Below, piece after piece: positions 47,601-60,424 of a stretch of DNA of 64,000 nt (the stretch's first letter is position 1; each line of letters starts with the position of its first letter). This DNA is from Akebia trifoliata. Taxonomy: Eukaryota > Streptophyta > Magnoliopsida > Ranunculales > Lardizabalaceae. The stretch is from assembly GCA_017979445.1 (NCBI GenBank), contig CM030706.1:28618493-28682492 (forward strand), written 5' to 3'. The position numbers and the translations under genes were made by a program. Below the pieces are notes generated by a model. The model worked only from the letters and a program-made list of their open reading frames with translations. It was not told where the DNA came from and searched no databases.

Positions 47601-48683
47601 TTGCCTCATATTTAATTTTCGTTACGAGAATATGTACTTGAGACTCTTATGATCGGAGAATACTTCAAACTTCTCTTCGTATAGGTAGGGTCTCTAAATA
47701 CATAATGCGAACACTATAACGGCTAACTGAAGATCATGGACGGGATAATTCTTCTCATAATTTTTCAACTTCCTCGATGCGTATGCTACTACCTTCCCAC
47801 ACTGCATCGATACAGCTCCCAAACCAATCATAGAAGTATCTGCAAATATCGCCAGACTTTCACCCGGAGTTGGTGATACTAAAATTGGAGCGGTCGTCAC
47901 TCTTTTCTTCAATTCGTGGAATGCAGTCTCAAATTTTTCATTCCTTTCAAATCAAACATCTTTCTGCTCCAGTCTCGTCAACGGTGCTGCAAGAGTAGAG
48001 AATCCCTTAATAAACCTTCTATAGTAGCCGGCCATCCCAAGAAAACTCCTAATATTGATCACTGTCTTCGGCTGTTTCCACATCAGCACGGCTTCAACCT
48101 TAGAAAGGTCTACTGTTATCCCTTTATTGGATACCACGTGTCCTAGGAACTTTACCTTCTAGAGCTAGAATTCACACTTGCTAAACTTGGCATATAGCTT
48201 ATGCTCTCGTAGAATCTGGAGTGTAATCCTGAGGTGTCTCTTGTGATCCTCCCTCAACTTAGAGTAGATTAGGATGTCATCTATGAACACAATGACAAAC
48301 TTGTCGAGGTGCTCCCAAAATACCCGGTGCATCAGATCCATGAATGATGCTGATGCATTCGTCACACCAAAAGGCATCACTAGATATTCATAGTGCCCTA
48401 GCCTAGTCCGAAATGCAATCTTCGGAATATCCGCCTCCCGGATCCTCAATTGGTCGTACCCAGATCGTTAATCAATCTTAGAGAAGTATTGGGCACCCTG
48501 TAGTTGGTCAAATAAATCATCAATGCGCGGAAGGGGGTACTTATTCTTGATGGTCACTTGATTTAACTTCCGATAGTCAATACATAAACGAAATGACCCC
48601 ATCCTTCTTCTTGACAAACAAAATCGGTGCTCCCCAAGGTGAGGAACTCGGTCAAATAAACCCCAAGTTAGTAAGCTCATCAA
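47601..48683 (-). pseudogene. RT and RNase H, Tekay no. 2
   Basis: Best preserved polymerase in the window. [22 protein letters not shown] (48468-48683), [16 protein letters not shown] and [11 protein letters not shown] (48165-48449), with the FIDD active site intact. Connection: [13 protein letters not shown] and [17 protein letters not shown] (47952-48137). RNase [25 protein letters not shown] and [17 protein letters not shown] (47694-47912). Frames are separated by single stops or shifts, for example between 48449 and 48468. Confidence 0.9.
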
Positions 48684-49330
48684 TCTGTGTTTTCAGCTCT
48701 CGACTTTCTACCCGGGCCATTCGGTATGGTGCGATGGAGATAGGCCTTGTGCCTGGTACCAAATCGATAGAAAACTCCATCTCACAACATGGAGGCAAAC
48801 CCGGTAACTCTTCTAAAAAAATATCTCCAAATTTCCTGACTACCTCTACCATATCCGTCAATGTCTCTAATCCCGATATACTTAAAGCCCCCAACTGGTT
48901 GTATAAAAAACCGTCTCCTCTATACCTGGATCCTCGAACCTTGACTTTCGGATAACCCGACCGTCTGAAGACTACCGACCTCCCGAAACAATCGAGGTGG
49001 GCATGGTTTTGCATTAGCCAATCCATCCCCAAAATGAAATCAAAGTCAGAATAATCTAATGTCATGAGGTCAGTGCTCATCTATTGGTCCTCTATCCTAA
49101 TTATACAGTTCCGACATAATTTCTAAGTTATCTATCGGTCCCCCAATGGTGTAGATAGTTTCATTAACCGGCCCATGTCAGAAATGTCTAATTCTAGCAA
49201 TCGTACAATCTCAGTGGAAATATATGATCTAGAAGAATCGGTATCAAACAAAACTCAAATCTTAATGTTGGAAATCAAAATTGTACCTTATAACACCTCG
49301 TCTGACATTGGTATCTCCTCATGAGTCAGA
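48652..49330 (-). pseudogene. Aspartic protease and linker, Tekay no. 2
   Basis: The frame 48652-49080 gives DSDFILGMDWL-like residues (FDFILGMDWLMQNHAHLDC), then the linker VVRKFGDIFLEELPGLPP and VPGTRPISIAPYRMA leading into RT. The active site upstream (about 49210-49240) reads LFDTDSSRSYIS. The Gly of the D-T-G triad is Asp, so processing would fail. Confidence 0.8.
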
Positions 49331-49369
49331 TGGTAAACTTTGTCTTGGGATCTAGGAGTCACCCCCAGC

Positions 49370-50524
49370 TGTTGTTACGATGAAGGACAGTTTCTCCTGA
49401 TGTGTCCCGGTTGTCCAGAACCAAAACATGCTAACGGTCCTGTCTGAATAGGTCTCTATGGGATGGGTGGTTTCACATTCTGTCTGGTTGGTCCCCTTGG
49501 CCCTGTTGGCCTCACTGAAGCCCCAACTGGTCCATAACTCGATGGTGCAGGAGCTCGATACTACGAATACGTTGGTCCAGAAGCAATCGATATCTAAAAC
49601 ATCGGCCTCTTGGCCGGATCAGCCCTAGGGGAAATGAAGTCTGGGGTCGACTAGTCTGCCCCCTCGAAGTTTGTAACTCCATATCCTCTCGCTCAACCCT
49701 CTGAGCTCTACTCACTGTGTCTTTGTAGGTGCTAGCCTTGATTACTAACATTCTGGCCCTTAAGTAGGGTCGTAGTCCTCTGATAAATCTTCATGCTTTC
49801 TGCAGATCGATCGAAATGAGCTCGGGTACGTATCTTAACAACCTAGTAAATCTTAGCTTATAGTCTGTAACGGATAGGTTGCCTTGCACCGAATTTGAAA
49901 ATTCCTGATGCTTGATCCCTCGGACAGTCTCGGATATGAATCGGTTTAGGAACATCCTCTCGAAATCGAACCATTCGAAAGGTCCATCCCCCAAAACATT
50001 TTTTTTGGAACACCACCAATGGCTGGCATCCCCATCAAACTGAAATGCGGCCACCGGTACCCATTGGTCTCTCGGGCACTACATAGTGCTCAGAATCTCT
50101 CGGGTCCTCAAAACCCACTCCTCGACCTCAGTCAGATCCGAAGAACCTCTAAATCTGGGTGGACGTAGTCGCTGGAAGTTCTGTAGTGACATCCCCGGGT
50201 CTGTCGATGCCTGGGGTGGAAGAGTTCTCGCAGTCCTCAATAGTACAACATGTGGCCGTGGCTCATGTGGTGGCTCTGGGGATGGAATAGGGTCGGCCTC
50301 TTGTGAAGAAACCTAACACTCTCTCAATTGAGCTAGCTCCTTGGCTAGCCTAGCCTGTGATTCGAGCATCTCTTCCCTAAACTTGTTCTGGGACTTAGCC
50401 ATCTGTCCCATAAATAACATTAATTGTGCTATCGGATCGGGGGTCTAATCCGATGCCTGTCCCGTTTCTGCTGTAGTTCGGCCTCTACCTCTGCCCGTCC
50501 GCTCATCTCATTTCTGTTCATCAT
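49370..50524 (-). pseudogene. Gag, Tekay no. 2
   Basis: Start taken at the ATG pair ending at 50524 (MMNRNEMSG), as in the copy at 63077. It runs through PIAQLMLFMGQMAKSQ and the gag core FQFDGDASHWW, PFEWFDFERMFLNRFI and YVPELISIDLQKA (49791-50054). Then ARMLVIKASTYKDTVSRA-like sequence (49512-49751) is followed by a zinc knuckle CFGSGQPGHIRRNC near 49390-49430, whose second Cys is Ser. Stops and a frameshift near 50060 and 49780. Confidence 0.85.
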
Positions 50525-50718
50525 CAACAAGGCATCTATTCTCATAAGGCTAAGGTTGTTCTTATAGAAGAATTAATCAATATCTTAATTAAAAATTTAG
50601 TAATTAAAACCATTTTCATTACTAGCTGAATGAACCTAAGATCTTATCTTAATCTTACTAAGCTCTATGGACTCTAGACACGAAAGAGCTCGTAATCCCG
50701 ATACGGAACTACTAATAA

Positions 50719-50730
50719 GCTCTGATTCCA
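50719..50730 (-). promoter_or_regulatory. Primer binding site of Tekay no. 2
   Basis: TGGAATCAGAGC on the minus strand, one mismatch to TGGTATCAGAGC (3' end of initiator Met-tRNA), two bases from the LTR. Confidence 0.9.
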
Positions 50731-50732
50731 TC

Positions 50733-53700
50733 TGTGACGCCCCGTCAAACGTTAACACAAATCCCAAGGCCACCTCAAGGCATTAGGTGGCACCTCGAAA
50801 TTTCGGCATGGTCTCCTCTATTTATGTTAGCGTTTTACGAAACTTAAAACCTGATAAACCAAATCCAAACAATCTTGTATAAAGCAATACACCAACAATG
50901 AATAAGAAGCGGAAGATGGAAAATTTACGAATAACATAAAGCGAGGTTAGAGTTACACAAAAAGGAATAAAGATATACAGGATTACAAAATTTTCCTCAC
51001 TCTAACATAGACCTAGCACTCGGCCCCAAAAACATAGACCTCTCCTAGGACGAACAGACTCCTAGTAGAAGTAGTCATGATGCTCACTGCGTAACGGACT
51101 CTGGTCATCGATCTGACCAACCAGATGTTCCTCGACCAATGGCTCAACACCCGCCTCACCAACTATAGGCTCTGCAACTAAAAAAATATGGACGGAAAGG
51201 GTGAGTAATAATGGTTACTCAGTAGATCCACAAACAATTCCTACTAATAACCTTACCTATTGTGATCGAATAATCATACTACATCATTTCAAAACATGCA
51301 AGTTTTACAATAGAAACTACAATTAACTGGTACATATAGTCAGGGATGAGTAACTAAACAGTTTAAAAGTTACACATAGCATCAATCATCCATACTTATT
51401 GTACATTTTCCATTTTATGCAAATAAAGTTGACAATATTGAAATAATAGACATGTTTTTCAGTTTATAATTTGAAATATAACAACAGATACATAGTATAA
51501 GTGGTGGACTAATGGAATTTGAACGTTGGGATTTACGACTGGATCGCTCCCAATCGAGACATGATGTTACAATGTAAATTTGGCTTTTAGTTTCTGATTT
51601 TGTAGTCGGTCACTGCGCTTACCACACTGGTAATCATTTATCCAGCTCAGGTGGGCCGTTTGACGTGATCGTAAGTAATAGGTCTATTTTTAATGTGTCA
51701 GAACATTCGACTACTACCAGATTTTAGTGATCACTGACTAATCATCTTCGTCTATGCCTACCAAGTATGCATGTGATTCCCAAAATAACACTCCACTAGT
51801 ATACGACCACCTTTACAATACACGTTCACTAGTAAAGATAAGAAAGGAATGGACCCGGATTTCAATTGTGACTCCACTCTCATACATGTTCTATACCACG
51901 TATGAGCTTGGTGGTCCCTACCGTACGTCCCAGAAGAGTGCACCCCTCCGGATGATGTGACGTACTATCCCTTCAGGCATTCGCAAACCCTTTATCAGCT
52001 CACAAAATAGCTACATATATATATATATATATTATTTTTCATTTAAACAAAAGAGAAATTCACATAACAGGGTTGAAAATGGATATCCAGTTCCTACCAT
52101 GCAACTGTGGCCCCCTCGGCCTAAAAATAAATAACAGTACTCAGCGCACGCACCAACAAAATCGTAAATAAACATGCTACCCTTTCATTAATAACCTGGA
52201 TATCCTTTCATCAACCTACAGACAACATACAATGTAAAATGCAGACATCACCCCTTGGGTGTGATTCTGACATTTTACCGTTCATCCCCTTTTTCATTCT
52301 CTCGACATTCTCATTTTTCGTCTTTTCAACTCAAACCATTCATTTTCAATCTTTCAAAGTCTTTTTTTATCTTTTCATCGAAAAATATCAAGGTTTATTC
52401 AAAACAAGGTCCCGATGACGCACGGGACCAAAGCTGTAAAAAAACAAGGAAAGCTGGTGAAATTTTGGCTAAGTGTCAGAAACTCATTTTTTCAAAATTC
52501 TCAAAATTGACAATGGGTTTTTGAAAATGAAAGCCTCAAGCACGATATTTGACACCATATAAATTTTATAGCCTAATTCAAAGTGACGCGGAAGTTATTA
52601 CATTTTGAAAATTTGTCGAAAACGTCGAAATCTACGTTTTGTTCTTGAAATCAAAATTTGAACTTTGATCCTTTGAGATTTTGATCTTGAAATCAGGGGT
52701 AAAATATTAATTTCATTAAAGAACTTAAAGTAAATGGAAAGTAAAAATTATCAGTTCTGATAAGAACTGTTTCTGTCGGGGGCTGTCGGTGGCAGAACCA
52801 GGATTCTATCGGTAGGACCGATGCCTCCTGTCGACAGCATAAAATTTCATGTGAGCTTTGGGTTCATCGATGGCAGAACCCTGATTCTATCGGTGGGATC
52901 AACAAAATGCCTTCTGTAGGTGCCAGTGGCACCGACCCTTCTCGCCGACAGCACTGAATCCTCACTCGAACTTTTGAGTTTTCAATCCCTTTTCCGAATT
53001 CTTTTTCCATTCTTCGAATCATTCAACCCACCCACGAGTTTATGGTTAAAACTTGATAAAACATAATCAAAATATCTACTTCTATCATGAATTTGAAATC
53101 AAACATCAAATTTCTACGATTTAAATGCAAACAATAAGTTTTGTTTCAAAACCTAAATGCACATTTCGAAAATCTAAACTTACCAATAGGAATTGAAAGT
53201 CCCCTACATGGTTTGTGAACCTTGCAAGTGATGAACTCGCACAATAATCAAGGTTGATGGTAAAGGAGTCGATGTTAGGTTGAGTTTGATGCAAAGTGAG
53301 CGAGGGTTTGCAACTCCTTCGATGACGGCACTCTCCTATACTTCTATACTAGAAGAAAGTCTCTACTAACAAGGTAAAGCTCTGAGTTTGGTGATACCCT
53401 AATTTACTTGCTGATTTATGATGGAGGGTGAGAAAAAAGAATGTGAATGGGTTAACAAGGAGGGTGAGGTTGTAGCTATCATCGTAGCCAACAACTTCGT
53501 CTTCTTCGTCGGGGTTCAACGGTCCTTCCTTCTCAACAAATCTTGAGGTGAAGAAAGGAGAACCATAGGTTGAGAAAAGGGCTGGTGTTTGGGTTCTTTA
53601 GAGAAGAGGAAACAAATGAGGATGAAAGAAAGTTTGCTTTCTTTTATAAAAAGCTGAGGGCATACTTGTAATTTTTCCATCATTTCTAGTTTCGATCGTA

Positions 53701-54060
53701 ACTTAACTATTCGGACTCGATAATTGACAAACGGGTATACCATTTCGAATAATTTTTCATTGCGGTCCTAATTGTGTGGTTAAATCTTCCTGATTCTCCC
53801 TCTAACAAAATTTTTATATTTTGGGTTCCGCTCAACACGAAATTCGAGGATTTGTTTACTTTTTCACCTGAACTTGAATTCAAACTTGCTTATAGGCTAA
53901 AGTATATATTACAATCCTTTTGAAAGTAATGGCGAAGTCAATTTTCAACAAAAACGAACATAGCATAATCTGGGTACTTTACTCTAAGTTATCTTTTCAG
54001 AATATTCCTCAAATTAACACTATCTGATATCTTCGAGATACGAGTTATAAAAATAGGGTT
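50733..54060 (-). mobile_element. 5' LTR of Tekay no. 2
   Basis: TGTGACGCCCCGTCAAACG through to the decayed end near 54060. Short TA tract at 52014-52031, palindrome cluster 52774-52940, TATA box 53642-53652. A deletion of roughly 100 bp around 52695-52755 relative to the 3' LTR. Confidence 0.9.
53642..53652 (-). promoter_or_regulatory. LTR TATA box (Tekay no. 2, 5' LTR)
   Basis: TTTTATAAAAA in the same context as 45664-45675. As part of the 5' LTR this would have driven the genomic transcript. Confidence 0.65.
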
Positions 54061-55165
54061 CTTAGTTTTAATCTCACTATCCAAATTTCCCATAATGTTA
54101 GAGATTGGATGGTTTTTTTATGACTCTTACAGATCTGGATTCCTTGATAATTTTTGGAGGACCTTCAACTTTTGTAAAAGACTCTTGCAAGTTATCTTCA
54201 TCAAAATATTTTCCTTCATATGAGTCATCAACAACCACATTAATTGCTCATAATTGTTAAAATTCTCTTATTCTAAACTCTATAGGCTTTGTTAGCTAAA
54301 AATTATCCTAAAAATATAACATCATCGTTCTTAGCCTCAAATTTTTCTAGATTCTCTCTATCTCTAAAAACATAACAATCACTCTAAAATATCCTAAAAT
54401 ATTTAATATTTGATTTTCTACCAACCCAAAGTTCATAGATAGTCATGATTGTTCTGGGCCTAAGATATACTCTATTGGTTATGTAACAAGTAGTATTCAC
54501 CTCTTAAGCCTAAAGTATTTTGGAAATTTTTTGTCATTTATCATTATTGTAGATATTTCTTGAAGTACTCTATTTTTCCTTTCAGCTACTCCATTCTATT
54601 GAGGAGTTTTAAGAGTTGAAAATTCATGCTTAATTCTATTATCCTCACGAGACTATAAGTTTGATGTTATCGAATTATGTATCATGATCACTCTTAATCA
54701 TAAGAATTGTAATCCCTTTTCCATTTTTCATCCACTTGCATGTTTTCTTGAATTTTCCGAAGGCGCAAGATTTTTCTCTAAGAAATATTTTCAATGTGTA
54801 TCTAGAGTACTCATCTATCATAATAAGACAATACATTTTACCTCTTATGCTTTCTACCCTCGTTGACACAAAAATATCCATATGAATTAATTCCAAGGGT
54901 TTAAAGGTGCTAATGAATTTGTTCTTTTTATGCATTAAACTAGTTTTCTTACCTATTTGACAAGTCCTACACATAGACTTTTGAGGTTTTCCTAGTTTGG
55001 GTAGTTCTCTAATTAATTGTTTTTTATTAAACTTGGACACTTTTTTAAAATTTATGTGACCTAGTTTACAATGTCAAATTTCTACATACTCAACATGACA
55101 AACAGTCAAGCACACAATAGAACTATTTTTTATCACATATCAATTATCAGTAGTTTTAAGTACTA
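54061..55165 (-). pseudogene. SIRE-like integrase (decayed)
   Basis: The frame 54675-55040 reads CRTCQIGKKTSLMHKKNK, then PLELIHMDIF (first catalytic Asp), MIDEYSRYTLKIFLREK and IKSDHDT (second Asp). The zinc-binding His part lies just upstream. The C-terminal part (54070-54670) is riddled with stops. Continues into RT at 42602 once the Tekay element is removed. Confidence 0.82.
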
Positions 55166-55460
55166 TCATGATATGGCTCCAATATTAACATTTACATTTT
55201 CACATGTATTGCTGAAAATTTTAACAACATAATCTTTATCACATATTTGACTAATACTTAAAAAATTGTGTTTTAATCCATCAACACATATCACATTCTC
55301 AATTCTAGAAAAATTAGGACATTGGATAGTGCATTTTCTAATAATTTTAGCACTACTACCATCATCAAATGTCACACTACCATTATTATAATCATTCAAA
55401 AAACATAATTGAGATTTATTTCCAATCATATGTATAAAACAACCACTATCAATATATCAT
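55166..55460 (-). pseudogene. SIRE-like protease and GAG-pre-integrase segment
   Basis: Protease active site YIDSGC near 55437-55460, followed by HMIGNKSQLCFLNDY, GSVTFDDGSSAKII and VICVDGLKHNFLSISQICDK. These are typical of the copia protease-integrase junction. Open for 87 codons. Confidence 0.85.
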
Positions 55461-56166
55461 TTAGAAGATTCAAGAGCTTTAAGAGCAATTTGAATAATAA
55501 TATATTTTAAGTTTGTCTTTTTAACTCACTTTTTAGAAGTAACTTTTTGTGATTCATTCATTTTAGGAGTTATAACTCTTATAGGAATTTTACAATTTAG
55601 CTTTTGAATTTCTTCTCTTATCATTTTTTTATTTTCTATTTAATTATTCTATTCTTCGATTCACTTTTCTATTTTATATAATAAAAAAAAATCTTTGAAT
55701 TCTAAGATCATTTCTTTTCTTTTTTACATTCAAATTGCACATGACCTGTAATTCTACAATAATGACAAATTATTATTGTTTTAGTTCTCATTACATATTG
55801 AGAATAATTTGATGGGCTTTTATAATAGTTGGGTTGTCTATGTAGAGACTTAGCTTTGACAAATACAATTTTGATCGTTAATGGTTAATAGTTATTTTTG
55901 AACATATCCTAAACCTTTTTTTTTATCTCTAAATGGTTTTCCTATCCTAAGTCATTTATCAAGAGTTTTGGAATTTTGAGAATCTTTTAATTTTAGCTTT
56001 AGCTTATGTGATCTCTTCATTTAGAATCTGATTTAGCTTTGAAAGTTCATTGATTTTATTTTCCTTTAATTTTAAAATAATCCCACAAAGTCTTAATTTT
56101 TCACCAATTTCATTGCAACTTGATTTTAGCTTCAAGTTCTCATTAGTCAGATTTTGAAAGTAAAAA
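55461..56166 (-). pseudogene. SIRE-like gag, C-terminal part with zinc knuckle
   Basis: The zinc knuckle is intact: CHYCRITGHVQFEC (about 55723-55770, CCHC spacing). Upstream in gag sense (55960-56160) is a Lys/Glu/Asn/Leu-rich coiled region ending at the solo LTR insertion. Confidence 0.8.
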
Positions 56167-56581
56167 TGTAATACCCCGACTTTTTAACTTGTATCTCGAA
56201 GAAATCTGATAATGAAATTTTGGAAAAATTCTAAACGAAAGATTAAGGGTAAAATACTCAAATTTTGTTCCATTCATTTTTAATGAAAACTGACTTCGCC
56301 ATTGGATTCAAATTGGTTGAAACACATACATTAACTAGTAAGTACGCTTAAACTCAAGTTTAGATGAAAAAATTATAAAATCCATGAATTTCATGTTGAG
56401 TGCGACCTAAAATAGTAAAATTTTGTTAGAGCGAGAATCATAAAAATTTGACAACACCATTAGGTCCGCAACGAAAAATTATTCGAAGTGGAATACTCCT
56501 TTGTCATTTTCTAAGTCCGAATGGTCAAGTTACTGTCAAAAATAGAAATGAGATGAAAAATACAAAAATACCCCTCCAACC

Positions 56582-56592
56582 TTTATAAAAAG
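56582..56592 (+). promoter_or_regulatory. LTR TATA box (solo LTR, +)
   Basis: TTTATAAAAAG at 416 bp into the LTR, followed by the pyrimidine-rich CTCTCTTTTATTTTATTTTC. Transcription from here would read the LTR leader and then outward into the SIRE gag antisense. Confidence 0.65.
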
Positions 56593-56708
56593 AACTAAGT
56601 CTCTCTTTTATTTTATTTTCTCCTCTCCAAATCACAAAGAACCAGTCTATTTTCCCATTCAAGGGTTTTGACCCATTCTCATCAAGATTCATTGCAATAT
56701 AGTCCGTA

Positions 56709-57026
56709 TTGATCATAGACAAAGAAGAAAAAATCGTCAGCATCGACGAACTCCACATTTTCACCCCATTCAATCTTCATTTTTTCTCTTCCTTCTCTTG
56801 GTCTCTCACCAAAAAAATGGTGAGTAGGTTCGATAGTATCCACTTGGAGTCTCATCCATTTAGAGGAAGGGTCATTCTTCGTCGTAAGAGGAAAAAGAAC
56901 ACCTTCATTGATGGTTTCGTAATAAACCTAACTGTTGGCAACCAAGTTTGTCCCATTTCGAGTTTTGCACCACCAATCCTTGACTTTCAAGCAAGCTTAG
57001 CACCTCCATCAGCCACAAACTTGTAG
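56709..57026 (+). other. Open frame in LTR leader (105 codons)
   Basis: Sits about 120 bp downstream of the TATA box, in the same position as the leader frames of other LTRs. No similarity to a known domain. Listed because leader ORFs recur at this position. Confidence 0.25.
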
Positions 57027-59339
57027 CGGACTCTCAACTCTTATTAGTAGTCGTAGATTTCAAAAATGTGCATTTAAGTTTTAACAAAACTTGTTGTATG
57101 CTTCAATGTTGTAGAAAGTCATCAAATTTATTTTAAATTCATGCTAAAACCTTTGTGTTTGATATATTTTATCGTGATTTAAAGATGTGATTTGTGGGTA
57201 GGTTAGTAGAATCGAAAAAAGGAGCTAAAAACTCAAAAATATGATAAAGAATCGAAAATTCGTGAAATTGTAGCTTGCTAATAGTCCCACCATGATCTAC
57301 CGTCCAAAAGCATGATGACACCGTGCTTGAATTTTTTTCAGAACTACACCATACTTTTACCTTGAACTCCCTTTCACTTGTAGGTATATTTCAACCATCT
57401 GTTTCATTAAAAACATTTAAGTAAATGTCTTATTTAATTTTTACTTTTCATTTATTTTATGAAATTAGTTTTTACCCCCCATTTCGAAACAATAGAATAG
57501 TTTCAAAATCCAAATCTCAAATGATCAAAAATTTGAATTTTGGTTTCAAGAACAAAATGTAAATTTTAACGTTTTCGTTATATTTTCAAAAGTGAATAGC
57601 TTTTCCATTATTTTGAATTAGGCAATAAAAATTACATGGTGTCAAATATCGTGTTTAAGGCTTTCATTTCTAAAAATCTGTTTTCAATTTCAATAACTTT
57701 GAAAAATTGAATTTCCAACACTTAGTCAAATTTTTACCAGTTTTTCCAGTTTTAGTTATTTGACTTCGTATACTTATTAGGATCCCGTTTTAACTAATAT
57801 TTGGAAGTTTTTCAATTGAATGACCAAAATAAATTTGAAACCTTGAAAAAGAAATGTTTTGTGTTGTGTGTAAATTGGTGAATGGATATCCAAGGATAAT
57901 GATATTGGTTACATGTTTATTTAAATTTTGTTAGCGCAAAGCACTGAGTTGTGATTATGTTCTGTTATTTATTTTATGCTACGTGAGCACAACTGTATGG
58001 TAGGAAACTAGCTATTCATTCTCAACCTTGTATTGTTAATTTCTATTGTGCTTTCAAAGAAAAATGATATATATATATATATATATATATATCTGTGAAT
58101 GCATGAAGGGATGGTACGTCATATCATCCGGAGTGGTACAATATCCTATGATGTGCGGTAGGGACAACCAAACTCATACGTGGTATGGGATACATATAAG
58201 AGTAGAGTCACAATTGAAATATGGATCCATTTCTCTCTATCTTTACCAGTGAACTTGTATTATAAAGGTGGTCATATACGAATGGAGTTGTACATTTTGA
58301 GAATCACATGCTCGCCTGATAGGCATAGACGAAGATGATTAGTTAGTGATCACTAACAATTTAGAGTAGTCGAACGTTCTGACATATCAAAAAGAAATCC
58401 ATTGTATACAGTCCTGTCAAATGGCTCGTCTTAGTCAGATAAATGGTCATTCAGTGTGGAAAGCATAGCGATCGACAACAAAATAAAAAATTAAAAGTGA
58501 AATTAATGTTGTAACATCATGTCCCGATTGGGAGTGATCCAGTCGTAAATCCAAACTCTCTAATTCCACTACTCTACCATTGTGTAATATGTAGTTGTTG
58601 TTATATTTTAAATTATAAACTAAAAAACCTGCCTATCATTTCAATGTTGTCAATTTAATTGTATAAAAATGGAAATGTATAGTGAGTACTAATGATGGAT
58701 GTATGAGGACTTTTAAACTGTTTAGTGGCTCATCCCTAGCTATACGTACCAATTAATCATAGTTTAAATTGTAAAGTTTTGCATGTTTTAAAATGTTTTA
58801 GTATGTTTATTCGTTCACGTTAAGTGAGACTATTAGTAAGAGTTGTTTGTGGACCTATTGGGTAACCATTGTTACTCACCATTTACTTCCTATTTTTTTA
58901 AGTTTAAAACCTGCAGTCAGAGAGGCAATCGTAGAGTCATTGAGCGAGAATCATCTGGTAGGTCATACCGACGACTAGAGTCCATTACCCAGTGAGCATT
59001 GGGACTACTTCACTCGGAGCTTATTCATCCTAAGAAGTGTACGTAGTTTTTTTTTGAGTTGAGAGATTAGGTTCATGTTAGTGAGAAGTTAAATTTTTGT
59101 AATCCTATATATTTTTACCTTTTTGCACAACTCTGATCTAACTCTATGTTATTCGTAATTTACCATCTTCCGCATCTTGTATACTTTTCGTGCATTGCTA
59201 TATACAGGATTTGTTGGATATTGGCTTAACAATCTATTTTTATGTTCCGTGGAACGCTAACATAAACAGAGGAAACCATATCTAAACTTCGAAGTGACCT
59301 TGGGATTTGTATTAGTATTTGGCAGGGTGCCACAAAAAA

Positions 59340-60424
59340 ATTTCAACCAATAACTTCGAGTTTTCATTAATCAATTTCTTCAAATCTAATTTAAGTTTAC
59401 TAACCATTTTAGTCTTCTTAATACTTTCTTTATATAACAAATTCTAGGTTTCGAAAATGCAATTAGTATTTTCATTTTTATTTTTTTCTTTTTCAATTAT
59501 AACTTGAATAAATTCATTGTCATTTGTTGCTATGGTCATTAAGACTATTAAAGGATTTGATTATTTATTGTCACTTGAATATTTAGATATATTTGATGAA
59601 TTATCTTTATCATTATCCCGAGTGGTTGTCATAGACTTGTTTTTATTTTTCTTACTTGTATTAGCAAATTCATTAGAGATATGTATAAAACCCAAACAAG
59701 AATAGTATAACATTGTATATCTTCATTAATCATATACTTTTAGCTATCTATTTTCTTAAATCTTTTGATTTAATTATTAGATTTCTTAAAAAAATTATTT
59801 GTTTAATATTCTTTTTAGTCAGATAGAATTTTCTGAATTGTTTAGTCATTAAGACAACTTCTTCATCAGAACCTCTTTCAATTTCAGAATCTTCTTAATT
59901 GTTAAATGCATTATTTTTCTTTTTATAAGTAGGATGATAATTTAATTCATAAGTTTGCAGAGATTCTATCAGTTCCTCTACTTTGATTTGTTCAACATCC
60001 TTTCTTTCCTCTATAACAGTAATTTTAAGATAAAAATGTTTAGAAAGTGATTTAAGTATTTTCTAACTATCTTAGCATTTAAAAAGATTCTTCTATACCC
60101 TACATAAATGTAACTATTTATTAAGCTTATTGTAGAAATTCATAAATTACTAATTCTCATCCATTTTCATGATTTCAAATTTAGTGGTTAACATTTAGAG
60201 TTTAGATTTCTTAACATTAGAAGTTCCTTCATTTGTAGATTTTAAAAGATCACGTACTTATTTAGCAAATTCACATGAAACAATACGATTAAATTCATCG
60301 AGAGATAAAACATTATGTAAAGCACTCAAAGCCTTATAATTAGTCTTGTATATTTCACGTTCATCAATAGTTCACTTAAATCTTCTCTTTTTAATATGAA
60401 TAGATATATCATTACTAATGTTAA
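59340..60424 (-). pseudogene. SIRE-like gag, UBN2 core
   Basis: Minus-sense reading gives NYKALSALHNVLSLDEFNRI, VSCEFAK, LLKSTNEGTSNVKKSK and LLxTKFEIMKMDEN-like residues, then VEQIKVEELIESLQTYELN. These are the conserved blocks of copia gag (UBN2), here with stops. The 5' end is cut at about 60424. Confidence 0.82.

Larger units (their letters stand above)
42603..54060 (-). mobile_element. Tekay-type chromovirus no. 2, near full length
   Basis: Two long LTRs (3.49 and 3.33 kb, about 90% alike by eye over the first 200 bp, mostly transitions), PPT, pol with chromodomain, gag, and PBS. It is inserted between the integrase and RT of the SIRE element. The flanks TGTTT (42598-42602) and AGTTT (54064-54068) are only a possible decayed duplication, because the right LTR terminus has changed (AGGGTTCTTAG). 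Stops in every domain. Confidence 0.9.
56167..59334 (+). mobile_element. Solo Tekay-type LTR (+)
   Basis: TGTAATACCCCGAC to GGCAGGGTGCCACA, 3168 bp, flanked by AAAAA (56162-56166 and 59335-59339), so a genuine solo insertion in the SIRE gag. TATA box 56582-56592 and TA tract 58066-58092. Confidence 0.92.
41068..60424 (-). mobile_element. SIRE-like Ty1/copia element, split by three insertions
   Basis: Minus-sense order gag, protease, integrase, RT, RNase H (extra ORF beyond) when the Tekay element (42603 to about 54060) and the solo LTR (56167-59334) are removed. Gag with the long coiled region after the UBN2 domain points to the SIRE lineage. No LTR, PBS or PPT of this element is recognisable. 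The 5' end is lost at about 60424, where a Tork copia fragment starts. Confidence 0.8.
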
